Shown: positions 51,001 through 57,928 of the stretch, piece by piece | Position numbering within the stretch: the first letter of the stretch is position 1 | How the letters are laid out: each line of letters starts with the position of its first letter | Notes under the pieces: model-generated | Told to the model about the DNA's origin: nothing | What the model saw: the letters and a program-made list of their open reading frames with translations, nothing else | The model's database searches: none | Assembly: GCA_949825065.1 (NCBI GenBank) | Contig: OX463859.1 | Span: forward strand, 28,785,847 to 28,849,846 | Reading direction: 5' to 3' | Source of the DNA: Odontocerum albicorne | Taxonomy: Eukaryota > Arthropoda > Insecta > Trichoptera > Odontoceridae | DNA length: 64,000 nt | Translations under genes and position numbers: made by a program

Positions 51001-54000
51001 TAAATTGTTCTTTTATTATTATTTATGGCAGTTTTATCTGAATTACATATTAGAGTATTTATTGCCCTCGAGTATCCTTACGGAGAGTCTGCTGTCTTAA
51101 CGTTGATGTATAAATTATTCTTTTATTATTATTTATGGCAGTTTTATCTGAATTACATATTAGAGTATTTATTGCCCTCGAGTATCCTTAAGGAGAGTCT
51201 GCTGTCTAAACGGTGTTATGTAAAGTGTCCTTTTATTATTATTGACTGTTTTATCTGAATTACATATTAGAGTATTTATTGCCCTCGAGTATCCTTACGG
51301 AGAGTCTGCTGTCTTAACGTTGATGTATAAATTGTTCTGTTATTATTATTTATGGCAGTTTTATCTGAATTACATATTAGAGTATTTATTGCCCTCGAAT
51401 ATCCTTAAGGAGAGTCTGCTGTCTAAACGGTGCTATATAAAGTGTCCTTTTATTATTATTGGCTGTTTTATCTGAATTACATATTAGAGTTTGTATCCTT
51501 AAGAAGAGTCTGCTGTCTAAACGGTGCTATATAAATTGTCCTTTTATTATTATTGGCTGTTTTATCTGAATTACATATTAGAATTTGTATCCTTAAGAAG
51601 AGTCTGCTGTCTAAACGGTGCTATATAAATTGTCCTTTTATTATTATTGACTGTTTTATCTGAATTACATATTAGAGTTTGTATCCTTAAGAAGAGTCTG
51701 CTGTCTAAACGGTGCTATATAAATTTTCCTTATTTTATTATTATTGTTTGTTTTATATTTCAGCTGGAAGCAATCTTAGGTGAACACGGACTGGTAGTTA
51801 TAAGTAGGAGTGGATCAAATCCAGAAAAGTTTATTTATGATTCCGATGTGCTGACTAGATTTAGGGTAAGTAGAATGTATTTTTAGTCTTAGATATGTTT
51901 CTAGCATATTTTGGACTTTACTAGACATGAGCCACATTTCCAGTCATGAGCCAAATAACTTGAAGTGTGCCAAGAATACAAGGTGGAGCGCCAGTAAGAT
52001 GGAGTGAATAGGCGAATTAATTGACTAGGGGAAACCTGTACTCTGTCATGCAAACAGCAGAGAAGTGTTGTCACACCTGCACCACCAATAGATCCTATAG
52101 ATTAGGGTTCTCCAAACTACAGTCTGCGGGCCAACACCGGCCCGCGAGCACCACCAATCCGGCCCACGATAGCGGACCGGATATGCCCGGTATCCGGCCC
52201 ATCATAGTTTATTTTGATTACATTGTAAAATTTACAACGTAAGTAAATCATAAAAAATAATAATCAGGTGTTTTTATTTAACGACTATAGTCACAAAACA
52301 CACTAGTCGCACTATATTTCGCTTTTCGCGCATCGGCTATCTCCGCCGCTATCTCCTTGACACTTGCCCGTAAGTACCAACCGAAATTGCGAATGGAGCG
52401 GAGTCCACCCTACACCCTGCGCCATAGATATCTCACTCGCCGACTTGTCCCAATACGAAAATTTGCGCATTATTCAAAACTACAATATGTTGGTATGATG
52501 AGCAAGCTAGGTCTTGGCCCTTGGGACTTAGTGGAGGAGTTTTAGTTGGAGACCCTTGCTTTAGATCATGACCATCATTGATGAGGAACGACAGAGATGA
52601 TGATGATGAAATAGTTTTTTTAGTTTGTGAAGTTGTTATCACATCTCTAACATATGACTGTGAATCATCAGTTTCCTACAGATGACACATTAGGGGACTC
52701 CAAATAATCCAGTTGCTGCACCTTAGGCAAATAATGAAGATTGGATTTTGACATGGTCACTTGGCACAGATTAAGTTGTTTATGTTTGCATGCGTATTAT
52801 AAATATGATTATGTCACTGGTTTTTATTTGGTTGCACACTTGATTACAATATTACAATCCATGATTGAAAGTTTTTGACAAATAAATTTTCACTGTTCTG
52901 AAATCATTAAAAGTAAATAAAAAAAAAAACTTATTAATATGTAATCATTTATATGCAAAGAACATTCAAAATTATGCCTATAAATGTAACTTATTTTGAT
53001 TAAAAAAACCAGCTATTTTAGATTGTTTTTGTTTGCGTTGACAACAGTAGACATCAAAGATCGCGCCACTTGAATTTCATCTCAGAATTTAAATTTTGTA
53101 AAAGAGAAAACTTGTTAATTTAAAGAAAGGTTAAAAATAACAGTTACACAAAAAATTATATTTTTTTTTTAATCCACTTTGCACGGATTTCTCCTGTTAC
53201 ACAAAGAGGACCTGCTTCTAGCGTTAGCTTGTTCGTTAGGAAGAATATCAACCAGGATTCTTCTCATACTGCTAGGCGGTACCGAGAATATATCAACAGT
53301 GTCATTCAGTTGGTTCAATATATCTATACCACGCGTGACTGAGTGTTTAGCCATGATATTCGTCCTGTAAGTTGGTATATAGAACAGAGGGTGATTCCTT
53401 GCACGGCTATATTTATTGGGTATATATAAACTTAGTGCTTCTAGAATCGCGGGACAGTTAAAGCAACCTTGAAAAACCTTAAGTAGGAATATCGTAATGG
53501 ATTCTTGCCTTCTTGTTTCGAGGCTTCTATAGTTACACACGGTGAGAAGTTCGGCATGGTGAACATATTTTGGGTAATCGCCCTTTGTTCTGTACCATAG
53601 ATATCTGAGGATTTTTTTTTGTATTTGTTCTATATTGTTTTTATATTTGAGCTGATGAGGAGCCCAAACCTTAGATGCATATTCTAATTTGGTTCTAATT
53701 AGATAATTATATAAGTTTCGGAGGATATCTGTACTGTTAAATTCTCTTGATATTTTAATTATAAAACTGAGTAGTTTGTAACAGTTCGATATCAAATGCG
53801 AGACATGGTTAACGGACGTGAGTCCGACATCTGTTTTCTTATTTTATCAGTATTTAGTCGATCTTGAGATCAAATTGAATGATCAAATAATGTTCAATAA
53901 TGATTCAATATTGATCAAATAATGATCAATATTGAATCAAAATATCTCAAGGCTCCAGGAATTTAACCACTTATGGTATATAATATACCGGTCGTACCAC

Positions 54001-54972
54001 CACCAGACTTAGCTGCTGCTGCATAATTTGCGGGAAAAATTTCGAATAATTAGAATTTATAAATACTTTGGTTAACGTGTTCCTCGCGGGAAGCACAAAC
54101 GCCTGTGATCTGATCTGTAGCATTCCTTTGTGTATTTTACGTAATGTTTAGTTTATCTCCTTTAATTAACGAGTCTCCTCAAGAGTAATGGCTATTATTT
54201 ATTATCAGAAAATTACTTGAATGTCATGTTTACTTGGTGGTGTAATCAAATATCAGTGGTTCTAAACAAAATACGCGTTTAAACTTAGAAATTAAAAAAC
54301 GCCGAAATTGTGCCGCGCACAGGATTCGTGGAATTTGATTTTTAACGCGGTGTACAGGTTAAAAACTATTATGAATGTCAAAATATCCGTTTTGTTTAAT
54401 TAACAGTAGAATTTCCTTTTAAAAAAAAATAATAATTTCAAGACTTAGAAAATGCCGAAAAATATTAATTATCACTGTTCTTATTAATGGACTGTAATGA
54501 AATTAAGCAATTCAAAAATGGCATTAGATAAAAAAAGTCTGCCCAACTAAAGATTGTGGCGGATTAAACCTTCTGATTGTCTTAGAGTTTTAATCTACTT
54601 GCCATCGGATTGTGTTTGATCCATCAAGATTGTGTGCTTGCTCAAGTACAACAACTTGCACAGTATGAACCAATACTCGCATGTGACAATCATATTTGAT
54701 CACGAGGGAATGTCTGTAAATCATATTCGATCACAAGGGATTGCCTGTATGAGCGATCGTATTGTAAATAAATAAATATAGATTAATCTGTTGGTGTATA
54801 TTTTCAGCGTAACATTACAATTGTGACCAACTGGGTTCCCAACGAGGTGAGCTCGACTATGATCAGGCGACTGCTGCGGCGGGGAGAGAGCGTCAAATAT
54901 TTGATTGATGACGGCCTCATCAATTACATCAAGCAGAACCAACTGTATGGATCGGGGACTCAAAATATGTAA
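27025..54972 (+). CDS. Nmnat: Nicotinamide/nicotinate mononucleotide adenylyltransferase, short isoform, 274 aa
   Basis: Coding exons 27025-27100, 31894-32117, 48833-49090, 51764-51865 and 54808-54972 join in frame with GT..AG introns. NMNAT makes NAD or NaAD from NMN or NaMN and ATP, the last step of NAD synthesis; the fly enzyme also protects neurons. Residues 10-21 read ACGSFSPPTPMH, the nucleotide-binding GxFxP..xxH loop. WTRTRRSL follows in exon 2, LLCGADLLESF at ~166-176, GLVVISRSGSNPEKFIYDSD in exon 4, and NWVPNEVSSTMIRRLLRRGE (~228-247), with the SSTxIR ATP-binding motif. All key motifs are intact. Length is close to human NMNAT1. Exon 2 runs directly into exon 3 (LEYHQ|SYIN) as in other NMNATs. 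Intron 2 (16.7 kb) is mostly transposons. The stop codon overlaps a splice donor; see the alternative exon at 61908. Confidence 0.93.
27101..28740 (+). other. NMNAT intron 1, first part, with LINE-derived scraps
   Basis: Two related blocks at 27510-27720 and 27820-27990 share CCCCTTTTGAG, GCAGAGAG and CCAAACTTT and look like retroelement 3-prime sequence. A (CA)n run follows at 28014-28036. No exon was seen. Confidence 0.45.
28014..28036 (+). repeat. (CA)n microsatellite
   Basis: About eleven uninterrupted CA units in NMNAT intron 1. Confidence 0.85.
28745..28925 (+). mobile_element. tRNA-derived SINE
   Basis: Contains GTTGCAGGTTCGATTCCCTT (good B box), a poly-A stretch, GATTCCAGTCTGGTTTTCAC, and the tail TTGGGAGATATTGCCACATG and GCCAGGTTATACTGTATAC. 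The 5-prime part of the tRNA head is missing. Confidence 0.7.
29100..29160 (+). mobile_element. hAT terminal fragment
   Basis: GTGCTTCCCAACGTGGGGCC followed by CACAACCCACAGG resembles the terminal region of the hAT element at 829-1669. No coding sequence. Confidence 0.4.
29287..29762 (-). mobile_element. Mariner element, 5-prime truncated
   Basis: The minus strand encodes a transposase C-terminal half: RIILHHDNASSHTSAQT, then HPPYSPDLAPNDFFLF, a stop, then TTPEEVDAFKTHVLKLPHSE and CIDLHGEYFEKQ. The terminal repeat CGAGGGTTGCTACTTTTGCT remains at 29287. The N-terminal half and other end are missing; the sequence stops at ~29762, next to a Penelope-like fragment. The last catalytic Asp of the DD34D triad is present (APND), but the frame is broken after KNKLRG. 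Confidence 0.85.
29850..30035 (+). mobile_element. Penelope-like element fragment
   Basis: The frame reads FSEMANHSHQIGHSFIR, then PLYLINNFRKWIALESLEIV and GKPIVNN. A lysine/tryptophan-L-ALE-LEI word following a short loop is typical of the GIY-YIG end of Penelope-like polyproteins. A similar word is at 37905-37940. It is short and adjoins the truncated mariner. Confidence 0.5.
30126..30800. repeat. Direct duplication plus inverted arm (foldback complex)
   Basis: A ~260-bp block starting TTTTCCCCCCTTC at 30126 is repeated from 30412 (offset 286 bp). From about 30663 to 30800 part of the block returns in inverse orientation (GCCGAGGCCTTAGTGTTGTT). Each copy contains TAAGGCCTCGGCCACACAGG, the end of the MITE at 12190-12676, and CCGAACTATAA, the end of the 17392 MITE family. 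This is a nested, rearranged MITE cluster in NMNAT intron 1. Confidence 0.75.
30792..31363 (+). mobile_element. MITE, long form (572 bp)
   Basis: Ends TATAGTTCGGAAAATCTAGG and TTTCCGAAGTATA are inverted. Internal sequence AAATAGCAAGTTATTTAGGT matches 4375-4893 and the short form at 17392-17610. No coding capacity. Confidence 0.7.
31437..31475 (+). repeat. (AAAT)n microsatellite
   Basis: Near-continuous AAAT units adjoin 31476-31700, probably the microsatellite tail of a retroelement on the minus strand. Confidence 0.75.
31476..31893 (-). mobile_element. Probable retroelement 3-prime end, then intron
   Basis: 31476-31700 is relatively GC-rich and, on the minus strand, ends in the (ATTT)n run, as LINE 3-prime UTRs often do. 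No protein word is recognised. The rest is intron leading to the NMNAT exon 2 acceptor. Confidence 0.35.
32389..33719 (+). mobile_element. Full-length mariner element, 1331 bp, inactive
   Basis: Inverted ends CGAGGCGTATCCAGAAAGTA and, on the right in inverse, CGAGGCATATCCAGAAAGTA (one mismatch) lie inside TA duplications (32387-32388 and 33720-33721). The transposase starts at 32557. It has an HTH domain (SVYKWCREFKNG, RSGRPS), then VTGDENWV and LLHDNARPHTA. Defects: a TGA at 32965-32967; APSYYYLF where the third catalytic residue should be Asp; and a shift after KKL near 33565, so the family ending (ERNGDYVEK) falls in another frame. It sits in NMNAT intron 2. Confidence 0.93.
33852..34458 (-). 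mobile_element. pogo-family element remnant
   Basis: Ends CCGTATTAGCCCGAATATAA and, inverted, CCGTATTAACCCGAATATAA lie inside TA duplications. The minus-strand frame 34303-33983 encodes a transposase C-terminus: INWLLAGNHHLTPTGKIKKP, GEWIMTAWQKIS, FKKCCISNNLDGSEDD and an acidic tail. This order is typical of pogo/Tigger DDE proteins after the catalytic core. The N-terminal DNA-binding and catalytic parts are missing. Confidence 0.75.
34890..35067 (+). CDS. Unassigned coding-looking exon (exon A) in NMNAT intron 2
   Basis: Acceptor TTCTTCTTCCCAG is followed by 178 nt open in one frame to GATCAG|GTGCAG. The frame encodes MSGPPNVEYHLRVDIFVPSS from ATG 34894, then PIMYIAEPGDLPPADTSS and VLYFALDDQ. 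Composition is protein-like and more GC-rich than its flanks. The exon ends in phase 0 and can join exon B (40595-40696). It begins one base before a codon, so it either needs a phase-2 partner upstream or supplies its own ATG. It has no NMNAT similarity and the main NMNAT transcript does not need it. I do not recognise the product. A nested gene, an alternative exon or an old captured fragment are all possible. The GTGCAG donor is weak. Confidence 0.4.
35225..35545 (+). repeat. GC-richer interspersed repeat
   Basis: Contains CACCCTTGACCCATTTAAGG, GCCCGGGACTCGGGGCCTTG and GGGGCCTGAGAGACCACTTG. Its composition differs from its flanks. It resembles GC-rich retroelement untranslated sequence; no protein word is recognised. 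Confidence 0.4.
35546..36424 (+). other. NMNAT intron 2 stretch, nothing recognised
   Basis: AT-rich; short open frames only. Confidence 0.5.
36425..36615 (-). mobile_element. tRNA-derived SINE (best copy in window)
   Basis: The minus strand begins with a tRNA-like head: GACCTCCGTGACCTGGTAGT, then GGTTGCGGGTTCGATCCCCG with a perfect B box. A poly-T/A stretch, AGTCTGGTTTTCACTTAGGA, GGTTGGTTGGAAGAGATTGC and CCACATGGCAATAAACTCTC follow. This gives the consensus order for the other copies in the window. Confidence 0.8.
36616..37734 (+). other. NMNAT intron 2 stretch, nothing firm
   Basis: A small SINE-tail echo lies at 37125-37160 (TTTAACACTTCATTGTAAAT). No gene or array was seen. Confidence 0.4.
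37739..38190 (+). mobile_element. Penelope-like element fragment between inverted tail units
   Basis: Plus-strand codons around 37840-37965 read CGNHTFSIDDAKFLHIS, then NKLDRLEALEISKSVHRGGH, the end of a Penelope-like polyprotein (GIY-YIG region). Both flanks carry the same tail in opposite orientation: TTATCAAACACTGTTT...AACCCTACCGGTTTCAAGG on the left and CCTTGAAACCGGTAGGGTTA...AAACAGTGTTTGATAA on the right. Inverted terminal units are usual for inserted Penelope-like elements. Confidence 0.65.
38690..38985 (-). mobile_element. LINE C-terminal fragment
   Basis: The minus strand reads VRRLRWYGHVGRRAPDH, then GRPKNSWV and frame-broken sequence, matching the end of RTE-like polyproteins (RWYGHV, GRPK..W). 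It lies inside Penelope-like tail sequence. Confidence 0.65.
38986..39145. mobile_element. Inverted pair of Penelope-like tail units
   Basis: AACCCTACCGGTTTCAAGG at 38990 and CCTTGAAACCGGTAGGGTTA at 39087 face each other, followed by GAACAGTGTTTGACTA. It matches the tails at 37739 and 38105. Confidence 0.65.
39490..40397 (+). mobile_element. Internally deleted mariner, copy 1 (908 bp)
   Basis: Ends CTACCTTGATCAAAGAGTTT and, in inverse, CTACCTTGATCAAAAAGTTT lie inside TA duplications (39488-39489, 40398-40399). The transposase starts MASTVHQRVCIKF and later reads NRKLTIRELAEDLNIAYGS and LGLRRVTAKLVPKDLNFM. It then jumps from AKDMISM to EFLTKNNTTTIQQP and SPDLAPCDFFLF, missing the part with the first two catalytic Asp residues. 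Frameshifts are also present. The second copy at 41274-42185 has the same junction. Confidence 0.92.
40595..40696 (+). CDS. Unassigned coding-looking exon (exon B) in NMNAT intron 2
   Basis: Acceptor TTGAATGTTCAG and donor AAAAA|GTAAGA enclose 34 codons: ETIKRYWSRNFIYNKPITIG then QRAYEAMNKRDCQK. Both ends are phase 0, so it could follow exon A (34890-35067), or be skipped or included in NMNAT without shifting the frame. No family was recognised. The strong donor and lack of stops favour a real exon; the short length makes chance possible. Confidence 0.35.
41013..41168. repeat. ~155-bp near-perfect palindrome of Penelope-like tail units
   Basis: Arms of roughly 68-73 bp around a 15-nt loop (41082-41096) contain CACTACCGGTTTCAAAGACC and its inverse. 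In the inner ~41 bp only one mismatch is visible. The GAAACCGGTAG core is the one found in the Penelope-like tails at 37800, 38130 and 42224. Confidence 0.8.
41274..42185 (-). mobile_element. Internally deleted mariner, copy 2 (912 bp)
   Basis: Same element as 39490-40397 in opposite orientation, with TA duplications at 41272-41273 and 42186-42187. On the minus strand the transposase start lies near 41980, and the same DMISM-to-EFLTKNN junction is present near 41600. The two copies form an inverted pair about 0.88 kb apart. Confidence 0.92.
42188..42285 (+). mobile_element. Penelope-like tail with intact hammerhead-like core
   Basis: TTTGTGCTCCCCTGAAGATG leads into AGGTGAAAGCCTTGAAACCG, GTAGGGTTATAATGTCAC and AAACAGTGTTTGATAA. 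It contains CTGAAGA (fits CUGANGA), a stem-loop and GAAA in the order of a hammerhead ribozyme. Confidence 0.5.
42287..42410 (+). repeat. 24-bp tandem repeat, about five copies
   Basis: The unit ATTACCGATATTGCTTTGTA + TTCT repeats directly after the Penelope-like tail, with the last copies slightly changed (ATTATCGATATTGC). Probably a tail expansion. Confidence 0.9.
42735..43290 (+). mobile_element. Degraded hAT end and mariner-like scrap
   Basis: 42740-42795 resembles a hAT terminus. From 42850 the plus strand reads IEEWFQRFRND and then words like GPGNPT, the HTH linker of mariner-type transposases. Later sequence is full of stops. No terminal repeats identified. Confidence 0.35.
43597..44622 (-). 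mobile_element. Degraded Tc1/mariner-superfamily element, 1026 bp
   Basis: Ends CAGGGTGGGGCATGAATCCT and, inverted, CAGAATGGGGCATGAATCTT lie inside TA duplications. The minus strand begins with IMRIVELINEKGND (HTH-like) and later has fragments corresponding to F-Q-x-D-G-A-x-x-H and a C-terminal NCIAPMSAGGV. Many stops and shifts. A similar transposase piece lies at 56215-56330. Confidence 0.7.
44623..45261 (+). other. NMNAT intron 2 stretch, nothing recognised
   Basis: AT-rich; no exon or repeat structure supported. Confidence 0.5.
45262..45415 (+). mobile_element. SINE (head truncated)
   Basis: GATTTGATTCCCATTAGAAC, then GGGTTGCAGTCTGG and the tail GGAAGAAGTTGTCACATGAC and GCCAGGTTGTGCTATAT. 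Confidence 0.6.
45416..46364 (+). other. NMNAT intron 2 stretch with hAT-like terminus
   Basis: Around 45430-45500 GGATAGTCAACATTTTTAAG and GCTCGCGGGCCGCACGTG resemble a hAT-type terminus. Elsewhere no gene is seen. A SINE tail begins near 46365. Confidence 0.35.
46365..46437 (+). mobile_element. SINE tail fragment
   Basis: GTGGTTGGTTGGAAGATATT, then TGGCAATAAGTCCACCAGAT. Confidence 0.5.
46451..46617 (+). repeat. ~54-bp tandem repeat, three copies
   Basis: Each unit contains CACTATTATTGTGACAGGTT or a close variant followed by TGTTGCCCTTTA. Period 53-54 bp. Confidence 0.85.
46744..48790 (+). repeat. Interspersed repeat, family A (copy 2), split by a mariner
   Basis: 46744-46920 matches 3840-3985 (TATTCTACTCTAGAGGCGTG, GATTTGAGAATGTACAAAAA). 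The sequence resumes after the mariner at 48211 and runs towards NMNAT exon 3. How far the repeat extends on the right is uncertain because the first copy is shorter. Confidence 0.45.
46921..48208 (+). mobile_element. Mariner, cecropia type, 1288 bp, twin 1
   Basis: Ends TTGGGTGTACAAATAAGTCA and, inverted, TTAGGTGTACAAATAAGTTT lie inside TA duplications. The transposase starts MSSFEPNKRHLRELLIYFFN at 47095 and shows the HTH region (SCREWFQKFKNGEFDIEDKE), VTGDEKCIHYDNPKRKKSWG, LLHDNASPHVAAPVK, YSPDIAPSDYHLF and ASDGYYFE. The catalytic DD34D residues are present, but in-frame stops occur at 47758, 47896, 47959, 48019 and 48061. The protein is therefore inactive. Confidence 0.96.
49193..50444 (+). 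mobile_element. Mariner, mauritiana type, 1252 bp, inactive
   Basis: Ends TCAGGTCTGTAAATATGAAA and, inverted, TCAGGTATGTAAATATGAAA lie inside TA duplications. The transposase starts MSVFVPENYNSRTALIFCYH at 49379 and continues SGDFDVRNEERGRPP, VTSDEKWIYFENPKRKRSWV, LHDNAPSHTAKPVKE, SPDLSPSDYYLFASMGHALA and WRGIHKLPERWEKCVASDG. A stop at 49817-49819, an internal loss near 50037 and a shift near 50158 disable it. Its 5-prime region contains a perfect 31-bp inverted repeat (49261-49332). Confidence 0.95.
50855..51745 (+). repeat. Minisatellite directly upstream of NMNAT exon 4
   Basis: Units contain TTTTATCTGAATTACATATT, a variable middle (TTTATTGCCCTCGA) and GGAGAGTCTGCTGTCTAAAC. Starts of CTGAATTAC at 50927, 51038, 51148, 51255, 51365, 51472, 51566 and 51660 give periods of 107-111 then 94 bp. 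The last three units lack most of the middle segment. It ends about 20 bp before the exon 4 acceptor (exon starts 51764). Confidence 0.92.
52105..52560 (+). mobile_element. hAT-type nonautonomous element
   Basis: The left end TTAGGGTTCTCCAAACTACA with CGGGCCAACACCGGCCCGCG is a typical hAT terminus; the right end GTTGGAGACCCTTGCTTTAG is its eroded inverse. No transposase remains. It lies in NMNAT intron 4. Confidence 0.6.
52561..53162 (+). other. NMNAT intron 4 stretch, nothing recognised
   Basis: AT-rich; no coding signal. Confidence 0.5.
53163..53838 (-). mobile_element. 5-prime truncated non-LTR retrotransposon (copy 2)
   Basis: The minus-strand frame 53795-53169 is open for 208 codons: ISNCYKLLSFIIKISREFN, KLEYASKVWAPHQLKYKNNI, RYLWYRTKGDYPKYVHHAEL and the terminal SLCNRRNPCKVD, followed by poly-A. 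It matches the LINE at 23245-24155 but retains a longer intact frame. Only the 3-prime end of ORF2 is present. Confidence 0.88.
53839..54807 (+). other. NMNAT intron 4, last part
   Basis: 53870-53945 is a local cluster of ATTGATCAAATAATGATC-like words. No exon was seen before the acceptor at 54807. Confidence 0.5.
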
Positions 54973-55162
54973 ATATTCGTTAATTTATTTTTTTAATATA
55001 ACAAAAGATAACATTTCTAAAGTTTCAGCGTAAATGGTAATTTATAATTGTAACAAAAAGTGTTTTGCTCCACAGAAAACATCCAGAGGGTATTATGATA
55101 GTGTCTTAGCTGTAGCTGGTACCATAGTTTTAAAGTCATTTTCTAAGTACATGATGACTCAG

Positions 55163-55168
55163 AATAAA
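55163..55168 (+). promoter_or_regulatory. Possible poly-A signal for short NMNAT
   Basis: AATAAA lies 190 bp after the short-isoform stop codon at 54972. Confidence 0.4.
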
Positions 55169-55321
55169 GTGCGCTTTTGTTTCCTTTATTACTCGAGAAT
55201 GCTTGGAGGGGGATGAACGTGAAAGGCGTCATTCGCTCGATCAGTTCGGTAATTTTAGTTGACATGAGTCACTTTACGGGGCAACAGCACGCATTTTGAT
55301 CATGCATAACTGTTAATCAAT

Positions 55322-56140
55322 CAATCAATACACCCTTTAAAGCTCCACAAGGGAGCATAGGGAGGCCACCAGTCTTCTCCATTCAAAGTGGTTTTGGTCG
55401 GTGTTGGTAATCTCCCTCCACGACATTCCTAACTCTCTGACTTCCTTGTCATAGGAACAGTACACCGTGAGAGAGGGTCTTCCAGGCCGTCGGGACCCCA
55501 ATGGACAGAAAAACAGCGCTCTCCTTGGCCAACTGTCATCGGGCATTCTCAGAACATGTCCCAACTATGACCATTGCCTCTCCTGAATTACAGAAACGAC
55601 AGACCCCTGCCGGGTGCGCCGGCGTACAGCGTCGTTTGTTATGTGGTCATACCACCTGATTCCCAATATTCTCCTGAGACACCTGTTTTCAAAACTAAGT
55701 ATCTTGCGCTCCTGAGCCTTGGTGAAATGCCAAGATTCACAGCCGTACAGGAGGATCGGGATGACACATGCGTTAAACAGGCGGCATTTTGCTGTGACGC
55801 TGTATCAAGTCGTCTTCCAAATCCTATTCATGTTGTTGAATCCCCCTGGCAGCTCCGATGCGGATGGGCAGCTCAGTCCGGAGATCACCATTGGAGGGGA
55901 TGGTGGCACCCAGGTATCTGAATTTATTCACCTGGGGGATCCGGTTGCCATTAATCATCATCGGCGCGCCTCCATCCGGACATGCATCGTTGCACATGTA
56001 TTTGGTTTTACCAGCGTTGACTCGAAGGCCGAAACGCAAAGAATTTTCACATAATCTTGTGGTACTGCGCTGTAATCCGCTCACAGAAACATTGAATAGG
56101 GCAAGATCATCTGCGTATCTGATCAACTGTTATGACAAAT
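55322..56140 (-). mobile_element. Non-LTR retrotransposon fragment (RT core to C-terminus)
   Basis: The minus strand reads IRYADDLALFNVSVSGLQRS (YADD catalytic box), FGLRVNAGKTKYMC and NKFRYLGATI near 56120-55880. Further along it reads MGHVLRMPDDSWPRRALFF and GSRRPGRPS near 55560-55470. Several frameshifts lie between. It differs from the LINE at 53163. Confidence 0.85.
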
Positions 56141-56214
56141 TAATTCAGACCGTTACATTCAAATGCTGAGAGTTTTTGGCTGTAAAATTGCAAGAATTTC
56201 CTGGGTACAATTTG

Positions 56215-56330
56215 AGAACGTGGTTTCAACAGGATGGGGTCACTTGTCACATGTCCAATTCCAGTTTGGAAGTGATTCGAGAGATGTCACCTGGAAAAAT
56301 TATTTCTCAATTTCTTGGCCCGTAATTTGA
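56215..56330 (+). mobile_element. Tc1/mariner-superfamily transposase fragment
   Basis: The frame reads TWFQQDGVTCHMSNSSLEVI and then MSPGKIISQF, the second catalytic-Asp block of the transposase type at 43597-44622. Only this piece is present. Confidence 0.6.
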
Positions 56331-56718
56331 TACATCGTTTCAGATCACTTGTAAGGATGCCTAAAAATTCGAGTATATGCAAATAATACATCGACTATAT
56401 TGCAATTGAAACAAAATAGTCATTTAGAGATTGAAGCGATTCCTCGGGTAATATGGAACCCTGCCATTCATCTGGCTCTTTACTCATATAGCTCGGCATT
56501 CGTCCAACTTTTTCTAGTCAAATTTGTACGTTTGCCCGGAATTTTAACTGCACTGCATTGTCCATACACTCGTCAGAAACAGTATTTTTTTTATTTAGAT
56601 ATTAATGATAATGATAATAAATGTCACTTGACTGTGTTAAAAAATTGTTAGAATTTAGGGGAAGAATTGAATGTATTTTTGTAAGAAAATTTGGTTATTA
56701 TTTGGAGTTATCGCAATA

Positions 56719-57564
56719 CCAGGTGTGTACCTATGAAACCGGAATTTGCTCATAGACGGCTCTAGTTGTCAATGTAGTGACTGTCAAACCTTATCATTGG
56801 CGCCTTTTTTTTTGTGTTTAACGTGAAAGTGACAGCAGGAAAACTGAAAAACCACTTGCGAAATGCTGCTCGTCAGGTACAAAAGAAAATCATTTCTTCA
56901 TCGAATTGTGACTGGCGATGAAAAATGGATATATTTCAAGAATCCTAAGCGTAAAAGATCATGGGTAACTCCAAGCAAACCAGCGACATCGACTGCAATG
57001 CCAAATCGCTATGGACGGAAGACAATGCTCTGTGTTTGGTGTGATCAGAAGGGTGTTATCTATTATGAGCTGCTAAAACCTGGCGAAACTATTAATACTG
57101 AATGCTACCGACAACAAATAATGGATTTGAACCAAGCATTGCGTGAAAAACAACCAGAATATCAAAAGAGGCAACACAAAGTGATTTCGCTTCATGATAA
57201 TGCACCATCGCACACAGCAAAACCGGTCAAGGAAACGATTGAGTCGTTTAGTTGGCAAATACTTTCGCATGCGGCTTAGTTACCAGACTTGGCTCCATCC
57301 GATTACTACTTATTTGCATCGATGGGACACGCGCTTGCTGAGTAGCGCTTCACTTCTTACGAAAATGTACAAAATGGCTCGATGATTGGTTTGCCTCAAA
57401 AGAGCAACAGTTTTATTGGCGTGGCATCCACAAATTGCCAGAGAGATGGGAAAAATGTGTAGCTAGCGATGGGCAATACCTTGAATAAAATAATTTTTAC
57501 CATTTTCATACAATAAATGTGTAATTTCTATAAAAAAAATCCGGTTTCATATTTACAGACCCGA
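56719..57564 (+). mobile_element. Mariner, mauritiana type, internally deleted (846 bp)
   Basis: Same family as 49193-50444. Ends CCAGGTGTGTACCTATGAAA and GGTTTCATATTTACAGACCC lie within TA duplications (56717-56718, 57565-57566). The N-terminal ~130 codons are deleted. The remaining frame from 56863 reads LVRYKRKSFLHRIVTGDEKW, then TINTECYRQQIMDLNQALRE and LHDNAPSHTAKPVKE, with stops at ~57277 and later. It keeps the section missing from the other copy near 50037. Confidence 0.93.
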
Positions 57565-57569
57565 TACTG

Positions 57570-57760
57570 CATTCAATCGACTATATCTAAGCTCTTGGAG
57601 AGGTTATTTCTTTTAAAGATTTCTAATGAAATCGAACGTGTAATTAATCGTACTCAACATGGTTTCATGTCTGGTAGATCCACAGCTGCCAATTTACTGG
57701 TTTTCGAAAACTTTATTTTGAGAGAACTTGAAAATATGAACAAAATTGAAAGCACCAATT
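57570..57760 (+). mobile_element. LINE reverse-transcriptase fragment
   Basis: Reads TISKLLERLFLLKISNEIE and then TQHGFMSGRSTAANLLVFEN, the conserved RT motif 2a-3 region of jockey/R1-like non-LTR elements. It lies right of the mariner insertion. Confidence 0.8.
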
Positions 57761-57928
57761 TTTTAAAAGCTATTAATACAGTTTGCCAATTAGTTGTTAC
57801 TAAAAAAATCATTTTTTAGGCATCACTGGAAGTACGTTGTTCTGGTTCAAGAATTATTTGGATGGTAGGAAGCTTATGCTTAATTTATTCTGAAATGGCT
57901 AATCATTGTCATTGAGAGAATCATACAC

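Noticed and set aside
50903..51886. Repeated 77-residue open frames in the minisatellite as a repeat protein
   Set aside because: Frames are by-products of the tandem unit, each begins inside the unit and stops at the next, and unit lengths are not multiples of three.
54945..54950. GTATGG inside the last short-isoform exon as the long-isoform donor
   Set aside because: The phase would also fit, but GTAAAT at 54969 is the better donor consensus; kept only as an alternative.
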